The notes under the pieces: model-generated
Seen by the model: the letters and a program-made list of their open reading frames with translations, nothing else
Databases searched by the model: none
What the model was told of the DNA's origin: nothing
Source of the DNA: Solirubrobacterales bacterium
GTDB taxonomy: Bacteria > Actinomycetota > Thermoleophilia > Solirubrobacterales > Solirubrobacteraceae
Length of the DNA stretch: 11,102 nucleotides
Direction: 5' to 3'
Assembly (NCBI GenBank): GCA_015655225.1
Contig: JAATFK010000455.1
Span: forward strand, 1-11,102
In this document: positions 6,080-11,102 of the stretch, one piece after another
Position numbering within the stretch: the stretch's first letter is position 1
Layout: each line of letters begins with the position of its first letter
Translations under genes and position numbers: made by a program

Positions 6080-6471
6080 GCGCCGGCGAGGCGGCCGCGC
6101 CGCCCTTCGCGCCGTGGGTCGAGGCCGGCGGGATCGTCGCGACGGCGGGGATCGTGGCCCTCGAGCCGGGCACGCTGCGGCCCGTCTGCGACGACGTCGA
6201 GGGCCAGGCGCGCTGGGTCCTGACGGAGCTCGACGAGCTGCTCGCGGACGCCGAGGCCGAGGGCGCCCCGCTGCGGCTCCTGCGGGTCGAGTGCTTCCTC
6301 TCCGACCGCGCCTGGTTCGCCGCTTGGAACGCCGCCTTCGCCGACCACTTCGGGCCGTCCGCACCGGCCCGCACCACCCTCGTCAGCGAGCTCGTCCTCG
6401 ACGGGCTGCTGATCGAGGTCCAGGCACTGGCCGCCCGCGACGCGGGCGCCCGACCAGCAGCAACCGACTGA
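6076..6471 (+). CDS. RidA/YjgF-family protein, probable imine/enamine deaminase
   Basis: This 131-residue protein of the RidA (YjgF/YER057c/UK114) family would hydrolyse reactive imines or enamines of amino acids to keto acids plus ammonia. It shows the family signature: VATAGIVALEPGT (about 21-33), QARWVLTELDELLADA, the strand LRVECFLSD (69-77), WNAAFADHF, and the C-terminal PARTTL with R99, equivalent to the carboxylate-binding Arg of E. coli RidA. This is followed by LIEVQALA with E114. Both key residues are therefore present and it should be active. Its ATG overlaps the preceding TGA (ATGA, 6076-6079), giving translational coupling to the FMN enzyme and suggesting that enzyme or its neighbour yields an imine. 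The methyltransferase gene follows after 39 bases. The family is confident; the substrate is unknown. Confidence 0.92.
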   Translation: MSAGEAAAPPFAPWVEAGGIVATAGIVALEPGTLRPVCDDVEGQARWVLTELDELLADAEAEGAPLRLLRVECFLSDRAWFAAWNAAFADHFGPSAPARTTLVSELVLDGLLIEVQALAARDAGARPAATD

Positions 6472-6499
6472 CCACGCAGGACCGATCCCATCGCGACCC

Positions 6500-6506
6500 A
6501 GGGGGG
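6500..6506 (+). promoter_or_regulatory. Strong ribosome-binding site of the methyltransferase gene
   Basis: AGGGGGG ends 4 bases before the ATG at 6511. It is the strongest Shine-Dalgarno-like site in the operon and fixes this start. It suggests the methyltransferase is translated independently and not by coupling to the RidA-like gene. Confidence 0.7.
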
Positions 6507-6510
6507 CCAG

Positions 6511-7524
6511 ATGAACTTGCATTCGGTGTTGGAGGGCTATACGGCGGCGCAGATGGTCGTCGCCGCCGACGACTTCGGCTGGTGGACGAAGCTGGAGGGC
6601 GCGAACGGCGCCGGCGTCGTCGTCGCCGAGGACGGGGCGCTGCCGCAGACCGTCGCCCGCGCGCTCGTGCGGGCCGGCTGGCTCGAGCCCGACCCCGACG
6701 AGGTCGCACAAGCGGAGGCCGGGGCCGGCTCCGGGACGGGAGCGCGGTTCCGGCTCTCCGACGAAGGGCGCGAGGTCGCCCACAACCGCGGCTTCGTGCG
6801 CGTCGTCGCACGCGGCTGGATGCCGACGTTCCACGCGCTCGACGAGGCGCCGGTGCACGCGCCGATGCTGCCGGCGCAGACGCAGCCGGAGGACGTCGCG
6901 CGCGGCTGCACCGACATCGCGCGTCGCTGTCCGGAGACGTTCCGCGTGATCGCGGAGCGGCTGCGGGCCGACCCCGGGACGACGATCGACCTCGGCTGCG
7001 ACGACTCCGGGCGGCTGCTGGAGCTGGCGAAGCTGGCCCCGGACGAGCGGCTCGCCGGCGTCGACCTCTCCGCGAGCGTGATCCGCCAGGCCACGCGCCG
7101 CAACGAGAAGCTCGGCCTCGCCCAGCGGGTCCAGCTGTTCCATGGCGACGTGACGCCGCGCATGCCGCCGCCCCAGTGGCTCGGCGCGCGCCTGCGCGAG
7201 CAGGTCACGACCGCGATGTCGTTCTTCCTCCTGCACCAGCTCGCGAGCGACGGCGGCGGCATCGGCGCCGTGCTGGAGGGCTGGAGCGCGTGGTTCCCCA
7301 ACCTCCGCCGGCTCGTGATCGGCGACGGCCTGCTGAGCCCCGGCAGCCGGTGGGACGAGCAGCCCTGGTTCGCGCCCACCTATGAGCTGTACCACGAGCT
7401 GACCGGCGTGCGGCTGTGGGCCGAGGAGGAGTACCGCGAGGCGTTCGCCTCGCTCGGCTGGACGATCGCCGAGCGCTGCGACGTCGACCACCCGATGCTC
7501 GTGATGTACGTGCTCGAACGCTGA
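6511..7524 (+). CDS. Class I SAM methyltransferase, MppJ/SgvM/MrsA-like (putative alpha-keto-acid C-methyltransferase)
   Basis: This is a 337-residue protein. An N-terminal winged-helix dimerisation domain (about 1-110; ARALVRAGWLEP, then RFRLSDEGREV) precedes a Rossmann methyltransferase domain. Motif I is TIDLGCDDSGRLLELA (158-173), followed by the acidic GVDLS (183-187) and GDV (212-214). From memory of phenylpyruvate methyltransferase MppJ, the layout matches closely: FPNLRRLVIGD (262-272) and YELYHELTGV (291-300) resemble its C-terminal half. H242 (FLLHQL) and H295 fall at the places of its two iron-binding histidines. Those enzymes methylate the beta-carbon of 2-keto acids before transamination to beta-methyl amino acids. 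Motif I is odd, with the second and third glycines replaced by Asp and Ser. The general methyltransferase family is solid; the keto-acid subfamily is inference, and a more ordinary O-methyltransferase is the alternative. Confidence 0.82.
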   Translation: MNLHSVLEGYTAAQMVVAADDFGWWTKLEGANGAGVVVAEDGALPQTVARALVRAGWLEPDPDEVAQAEAGAGSGTGARFRLSDEGREVAHNRGFVRVVARGWMPTFHALDEAPVHAPMLPAQTQPEDVARGCTDIARRCPETFRVIAERLRADPGTTIDLGCDDSGRLLELAKLAPDERLAGVDLSASVIRQATRRNEKLGLAQRVQLFHGDVTPRMPPPQWLGARLREQVTTAMSFFLLHQLASDGGGIGAVLEGWSAWFPNLRRLVIGDGLLSPGSRWDEQPWFAPTYELYHELTGVRLWAEEEYREAFASLGWTIAERCDVDHPMLVMYVLER

Positions 7525-7526
7525 GC

Positions 7527-7538
7527 GCGCGGCCGCGC
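7527..7538. repeat. Perfect 12-bp GC palindrome after the methyltransferase stop
   Basis: GCGCGGCCGCGC lies two bases after the TGA at 7522-7524, in the 47-base gap before the lipoprotein gene. It has no T-run behind it. It could pair in RNA only with a tight loop, so it might pause transcription or protect an upstream mRNA end, or mean nothing in such GC-rich DNA. Confidence 0.3.
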
Positions 7539-7571
7539 CACCCGTCGAATCCCCTGAACCGGAGACCATCC

Positions 7572-8621
7572 ATGCACCAGCCCCACCCGAGGCGGTGGCG
7601 CGGCCCGCTGCCCGCCGCCGCCGTCGCCCTCCTCGCCACCGGTGCGCTCGCGCTCGCCGGCTGCGGCTCCACGTCGAGCAGTGACCCGGCCGCGCCGGGC
7701 GCGGCGGCCGCGGGCGGCTCGACCACGAGCGGCGGGAGAGGCGAGCTGAAGGTCGGCGTCCTGCAGATCGCGCAGGCGCAGGTGCTCGACCAGACGGTCA
7801 AGGCGTTCGAGCAGCAGCTGACGAGAGACCTCGCGCCGCGCGCCGTCAGCTTCGACGTCAAGAACGCCCAGGGGGACGACTCGCTGATCCAGAGCATCGG
7901 CCGCAACTTCACCTCCTCCGGCGACGGGATGATCGCGGTGATCGGGACGCCGGCTGTGATCGCGGTCGCGAAGCTGGAGCGCCAGAGACCGGTGATCGCG
8001 CTCGCGATGGGGGATCCGGTCGGCTCGAAGGTCTCCGACTCGCTCACCAGATCGGGGACGAACGTGACCGGCAGCATCGACTTCGTCGACCCGAGACTGA
8101 TCCTCGCGCAGATCCTGCGGGTCTCCCCGAGACCGGCGACGATCGGGACCGTCTACGACCCCGGCAACGAGAACTCGGCGGTCTGGGTCAAGGCGCTGAA
8201 GGCGGCGACGGCGGCCGACGGGCTGAAGCTGAAGGAGGCGACGATCGGCGGCTCGGGGGATCTGCCGGCGGCCTCCCGCGAGGTGGCGGAGGGCTCCGAC
8301 GCGGTGGTGATCGGACCGGACTCGACCGTCGTCGCCGGGATCCCGGCGGTCGCGTCCGCGACGACGGCGCACAAGCTGCCGCTCTACGTCGTCGCCGGCG
8401 ACCCGACGATCCCGGGCGTCTTCGCGACGCTCGGCCCGAGCTACCCGACGCTCGGCGCGAAGACCGGCGCGCTCGCGGCGACGATCGCGAAGGGCACGAG
8501 GCCGCAGGACACGGCGTGGGTGCAGCCCGGCAGCGTCGAGTGGGGGATCAACCCGAGAACGCTCGCGACGCTCCACGTGACGGTGCCCGCCGCGGTGCTG
8601 AAGGAGGCGGGCGTCAGATGA
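7572..8621 (+). CDS. ABC transporter substrate-binding lipoprotein, TrpX-like
   Basis: This 349-residue lipoprotein is the extracytoplasmic binding component of an importer. A basic N-terminus (HPRRWR) and a hydrophobic stretch lead to the lipobox LAGC with C31 as the lipidated residue; a Ser/Ala/Gly linker follows to about 56. The mature part matches the ABC_sub_bind/TrpX family: KVGVLQIAQAQVLDQ (60-74), NAQGDDS (98-104), GTPAV (125-129), GDPVGS (147-152), NVTGSID (164-170), TVYDPGNENS (193-202) and GPDSTVVAG near the ligand hinge. Such proteins bind aromatic amino acids or related small molecules; specificity is not readable. ATG at 7572 has GGAG 7 bases upstream. The permease start overlaps its stop (ATGA). 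Arginine is mostly AGA or AGG here (10 of 17 codons), unlike its operon neighbours. Confidence 0.92.
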   Translation: MHQPHPRRWRGPLPAAAVALLATGALALAGCGSTSSSDPAAPGAAAAGGSTTSGGRGELKVGVLQIAQAQVLDQTVKAFEQQLTRDLAPRAVSFDVKNAQGDDSLIQSIGRNFTSSGDGMIAVIGTPAVIAVAKLERQRPVIALAMGDPVGSKVSDSLTRSGTNVTGSIDFVDPRLILAQILRVSPRPATIGTVYDPGNENSAVWVKALKAATAADGLKLKEATIGGSGDLPAASREVAEGSDAVVIGPDSTVVAGIPAVASATTAHKLPLYVVAGDPTIPGVFATLGPSYPTLGAKTGALAATIAKGTRPQDTAWVQPGSVEWGINPRTLATLHVTVPAAVLKEAGVR

Positions 8622-9568
8622 AGCAGCTGATCCTCGACACGCTCGTCACCGGGATGCCGCTCGTCACCTCGGTGATCGGCATCTGGATGATCTTCCGCCT
8701 GCGGGAGGACTTCGACCTGACGGTCGACGCCTCGTTCGCGACCGGCGGCGCGGTCACGGCCGCGCTCCTGGTGAAGGGCAGCGGCGTCGTCCCGGCGATG
8801 CTGGTCGCGATCGCGGCCTGCGGCGCGATGGGGCTGATGACCGCCGGCCTGCACCTGCTGCTGCGCGTGCCGGTGCTGCTCGCCGGCGTCGCGATGTCGA
8901 TCGGCTTCTACTCGGTCGACCTCGCGATCATGGGGACGCCGTCGGTCAGCCTCGCCGACGGCGGCACGCTCTTCAGCGGCTTCGCGAACCTCTCGCCCGA
9001 CCAGGCCGACCTCGCGACGATCGGTGTGCTGAGCGCGTTCGTCCTCACGGTGCTGGTCGGGCTCGGGCTCTTCCTCCGCACCGAGATCGGCCTCGCGCTG
9101 CGCGCCAGCGGCGTGAACGCGCGGATGGCCCGCAGCCAGGGCGTGAACGTCAGAGTGCTGCTCTGCTTCTCGCTCGTCGTCGCGAACGGGCTCGCGGGCC
9201 TCTCCGGCTGCCTCGTCGTGCAGAGCGACGGCTTCGCCGACGTGAACATGGGCACCGGCACGCTGATCGCGGGGATCGGCGCGGTGCTGCTGGGCGAGCT
9301 GATCCTGCGGCCGACCGGCTCGAAGCTGCTGCGCACGATGCTCGCGCTGCTGGTCGGCGCGCTCGCCTACCGCTTCATCCTCGTCGGCGCGCTGCGGCTC
9401 GGGCTGCCCGCGACCGACCTGCAGGCGGTGACGGCGCTGACGCTCGTGACGGCGATCGCCGCCGAGCGCTACGGCCGCCCGCTGCTGTCGCTGCTGAGAC
9501 GACGGATCACGACGATCGGCCCACCGTCCCGCGCTCCGCGGGCGGCCGCCGGGACGGGAGGACAGTGA
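8618..9568 (+). CDS. ABC transporter permease, TrpY-like (BPD_transp_2 type)
   Basis: This 316-residue polytopic membrane protein is the channel subunit partnering the upstream lipoprotein. Hydrophobic segments are seen at about 8-27, 38-52, 58-82, 86-105, 134-153, 178-202, 213-230, 238-258 and 267-282. The cytoplasmic loop between helices, IGLALRASGVNARMARSQGVNVR (about 157-179), is the ATPase-contact loop of this branch of the livH/rbsC-like permeases. The C-terminal ILRPTGSKLLRTMLALLVGA region followed by LGLPATDLQAVTAL is typical of TrpY-type partners of ABC_sub_bind proteins. The last 25 residues are a Pro/Ala/Arg tail. The start is ATG at 8618, overlapping the upstream stop by 4 bases. 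The ATPase gene begins at its stop codon, so all three genes are coupled. Confidence 0.92.
   Translation: MKQLILDTLVTGMPLVTSVIGIWMIFRLREDFDLTVDASFATGGAVTAALLVKGSGVVPAMLVAIAACGAMGLMTAGLHLLLRVPVLLAGVAMSIGFYSVDLAIMGTPSVSLADGGTLFSGFANLSPDQADLATIGVLSAFVLTVLVGLGLFLRTEIGLALRASGVNARMARSQGVNVRVLLCFSLVVANGLAGLSGCLVVQSDGFADVNMGTGTLIAGIGAVLLGELILRPTGSKLLRTMLALLVGALAYRFILVGALRLGLPATDLQAVTALTLVTAIAAERYGRPLLSLLRRRITTIGPPSRAPRAAAGTGGQ
9556..9562 (+). promoter_or_regulatory. Ribosome-binding site deciding the ATPase start
   Basis: GGGAGGA ends 5 bases before the ATG at 9568 and only 2 bases before the alternative GTG at 9565. The spacing favours ATG, whose A is the last base of the permease stop codon (TGATG). 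Confidence 0.6.
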
Positions 9569-10386
9569 TGCTCACGCTCGACGACGTGCGGCTCACGTAC
9601 AACGGCGGGACGAGCGCCGAGGTGCGCGCCCTGCGCGGGGTGACGCTGACGATCCCGGCGGGCGAGTTCGTCACCGTCGTCGGCTCCAACGGTGCCGGCA
9701 AGAGCTCGCTGATCAAGCTCGTGGCGGGGGAGGAGCGGCCGACCAGCGGCCGCGTCGAGCTGGACGGTCGCGACGTCACGCGGCTGCCGGTCCACCGCCG
9801 CGCCCGTGACGTGGCGCGCGTCTTCGACGACCCCCGCGCCGGCTCGCTGCCGGAACTGTCGATCGAGGACAACCTCGCGCTCGCGCTCTCCCGGGGCCAG
9901 CGCCGCCGGCTGCGCTTCGCGGTCGGCGGCGAGCGCCGCGCGCTGATGCGCGAGCGGCTCGCGGTGCTCGGGCTGGGGCTGGAGCGGCGGCTCGCGGATC
10001 CGGTCGGGCTGCTCTCGGCGGGACAGCGGCAGAGCCTCACGATGGTGATGGCCGGGCTGCGGGACCCGCGCGTGCTGCTGCTCGACGAGCACCTCGCCGC
10101 GCTCGATCCCGGCACGCAGCGGCGCGTGCTCGAGCTGACGACGGCGATGGTGCGCCGGCTCGGCTGCGCGACCGTGATGGTGACCCACAACATGGAGCAC
10201 GCGATCGACGTCGGCGACCGGCTGCTGGTGATGTCGCGCGGCGAGCTGATCGCCGACTTCAGCGGCGAGCGCAAGGCGGCGCTGAGCGTCGAGGCGCTGG
10301 TCGAGACGATCGCGAGCGCCGGCGACGCGGTCTCCGACCGGATGGTGCTGCGCGAGGAGGCGGCGCCGGCGGGGGCCGGGCGCTAG
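9568..10386 (+). CDS. ABC transporter ATP-binding protein, TrpZ-like, with substituted Q-loop
   Basis: This 272-residue nucleotide-binding subunit energises the importer with the two preceding genes. Motifs are Walker A GSNGAGKS (39-46), signature LSAGQRQS (149-156), Walker B VLLLDE (169-174) with catalytic E174, D-loop ALDP (178-181) and H-loop H207 (VTHNM). Two departures stand out. The Q-loop, usually VFQDP in this branch, reads VFDDP with D87, and the signature has Ala for the second Gly (LSAGQ instead of LSGGQ). The Q-loop Gln normally contacts Mg2+ and the permease, so the coupling may be altered; a basic QRRRLRF insert follows at 111-117. The last 30 residues are a variable tail. The start choice is discussed under the ribosome-binding site. 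Its stop overlaps the convergent peptidase stop (shared CTAG, 10383-10386). Confidence 0.92.
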   Translation: MLTLDDVRLTYNGGTSAEVRALRGVTLTIPAGEFVTVVGSNGAGKSSLIKLVAGEERPTSGRVELDGRDVTRLPVHRRARDVARVFDDPRAGSLPELSIEDNLALALSRGQRRRLRFAVGGERRALMRERLAVLGLGLERRLADPVGLLSAGQRQSLTMVMAGLRDPRVLLLDEHLAALDPGTQRRVLELTTAMVRRLGCATVMVTHNMEHAIDVGDRLLVMSRGELIADFSGERKAALSVEALVETIASAGDAVSDRMVLREEAAPAGAGR

Positions 10387-11102
10387 CTCGGCTCGACGCG
10401 CCCGGCGTCGACCGCGGCCTGCTCGGCGGCCGCCAGCTGCTCCTCGACGAGCGCCAGCCCGGCGTCCCAGAAGCCGGGGTCGGCGAGGTCGATCCCGACC
10501 AGCTCGCCGAGCTCCTGCGGCGGCAGCGAGCCGCCGGCCGACAGCAGTCTCAGGTAGGAGGGCACGAACGACGGGCCCTCCTCGGTGTAGCGACGGTAGA
10601 CCGACAGCGCCAGCAGCTGCCCGTAGGCGTACGCGTAGACGTAGCCGGGCGTGTTGATGAAGTGGGGGATGTAGGACCACCACGAGCGGTAGCCGTCGGT
10701 CACCTCGACGGCGTCGCCGAACAGCTCCGTCTGCGTCTCGGCCCAGAGGTCGCCGAAGCGCTCGACGCCCAGCTCGCCCTCCTCGCGGCGCGCCGTGTGG
10801 ACGAGGTCCTCGAAGTGGAACATCGCGGTCTGGCGGAAGACGGTCGCGATCGCGCCCTCGATCGACTCGGCCAGCAGCGAGAGGCGCGAGGCGGGCGTCG
10901 AGGCGGCGTCGAGCAGCCGCCCGAAGACGAGCGTCTCGCCGAACACCGACGCCGTCTCGGCGAGCGTCAGCGGCGTCCCCTGGTGGTAGACGCCCTGCGG
11001 CCGCGCGAGCGCCGCGTGCACGCCGTGGCCGAGCTCGTGCGCGAGCGTCAGCACGTCGCGGCGGCGGGCGGTGTAGTTCAGCATCACGTACGGGTGCTGC
11101 GA
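10383..11102 (-). CDS. pepF: Oligoendopeptidase F-like M3 metallopeptidase (5' end outside window)
   Basis: The 239 visible C-terminal residues, open to the window edge, belong to the M3B oligoendopeptidases, cytosolic zinc enzymes that cleave short peptides. They begin with the typical SQHPYVMLNYTARRRDVLTLA leading into the zinc site HELGHG. A LAETASVFGE segment some 25 residues later supplies the third zinc ligand (Glu). Further on, SYIPHFINTPGYVYAYAYG is the conserved His/Tyr-rich segment that lines the active site in this family. The C-terminus, with LPPQELGELVGIDLADPGFWDAGL and an Ala/Glu-rich helix, is also standard. All catalytic parts visible are intact. The stop overlaps the ABC ATPase stop, tail to tail. 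It is probably a separate housekeeping peptidase, not part of the neighbouring system. The residue count of the missing N-terminal part cannot be given. Confidence 0.94.
   Translation of the reverse strand, partial: SQHPYVMLNYTARRRDVLTLAHELGHGVHAALARPQGVYHQGTPLTLAETASVFGETLVFGRLLDAASTPASRLSLLAESIEGAIATVFRQTAMFHFEDLVHTARREEGELGVERFGDLWAETQTELFGDAVEVTDGYRSWWSYIPHFINTPGYVYAYAYGQLLALSVYRRYTEEGPSFVPSYLRLLSAGGSLPPQELGELVGIDLADPGFWDAGLALVEEQLAAAEQAAVDAGRVEPS

Noticed and set aside
4832..6364. Minus-strand open frame extending eamA upstream, antisense to the oxidase and RidA-like genes
   Set aside because: The extension is Arg/Gly-rich with no domain, and the EamA protein clearly begins at 4831 with its first membrane helix and a promoter directly before it.
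7527..7538. GC palindrome as an intrinsic terminator splitting the operon
   Set aside because: There is no T-run after it and the symmetric sequence leaves almost no loop, so I list it only as a palindrome.
5935..7569. 544-codon minus-strand open frame opposite the oxidase, RidA-like and methyltransferase genes
   Set aside because: Composition is Arg/Ala/Val/Gly-rich without recognisable domains; the plus strand holds well-conserved proteins through the whole interval.
7380..8576. Minus-strand open frame opposite the substrate-binding lipoprotein
   Set aside because: It is a shadow of the lipoprotein gene, rich in Arg and Asp, with no family resemblance.
7572..10386. Naming the ABC genes trpX, trpY and trpZ as a tryptophan importer
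   Set aside because: The family architecture fits, but nothing in the sequence, such as a T-box or tryptophan gene nearby, fixes the substrate.
9469..10683. Minus-strand open frame across the permease end, ATPase and peptidase end
   Set aside because: It runs antisense or out of frame through two genes with strong family motifs and shows none of its own.
1..11102. tRNA, rRNA, CRISPR array, insertion sequence or prophage genes
   Set aside because: I looked on both strands and saw no cloverleaf, spaced repeat array, transposase or phage-like protein.

Overview
The window is very GC-rich, densely coded bacterial DNA. Genes often abut or overlap at ATGA/TGATG, GTG starts are frequent, and C/G is strongly preferred at third codon positions. 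This fits a high-GC actinobacterium. The gene styles and the use of AGA as a secondary arginine codon suggest the Thermoleophilia/Solirubrobacterales (Conexibacter-like), but that placement is an impression and not proven. No gene-free stretch exceeds 300 bases; the longest are 1629-1771 and 4832-4942. I see no rRNA, tRNA, CRISPR array, insertion sequence or phage gene.

Layout. Positions 1-1628 (minus) hold a DEAD-box RNA helicase of the DeaD/CsdA type whose C-terminus runs off the left edge. A small zinc-ribbon protein (1772-2059, plus) meets a DUF302 protein (2056-2457, minus) tail to tail on a shared CTAG. The DUF302 gene follows an unrecognised small helical protein (2474-2770, minus). 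Divergent from that pair is an SRPBCC/polyketide-cyclase-like protein (2796-3233, plus).

The centre is a divergent locus that looks like one functional unit. To the left runs eamA (a DMT-superfamily transporter) followed one base later by an XRE-cupin regulator. To the right run six tightly spaced genes: an FMN-dependent alpha-hydroxy-acid oxidase/dehydrogenase-like enzyme, a RidA-like imine deaminase overlapping it by ATGA, a class I methyltransferase resembling the MppJ/SgvM/MrsA alpha-keto-acid C-methyltransferases, and a lipoprotein-permease-ATPase set of the TrpXYZ type. The divergent promoter region carries a near-consensus -10 that would make eamA leaderless, and three copies of a GGWCARTRW repeat that could be operators.

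My reading, which is inference, is a stand-alone route that imports an amino- or hydroxy-acid-like compound and oxidises it to a 2-keto (or imino) acid. RidA would clear the imine, the keto acid would be C-methylated, and a product might leave through EamA, all under the XRE-cupin regulator. Three proteins depart from family consensus at key positions: the oxidase lacks both active-site tyrosines, the methyltransferase has a degenerate SAM glycine loop but keeps two candidate metal-binding histidines, and the ABC ATPase has Asp in place of the Q-loop Gln.

The right edge (10383-11102, minus) is the C-terminal part of an M3-family oligoendopeptidase F, again meeting its neighbour on a shared CTAG.
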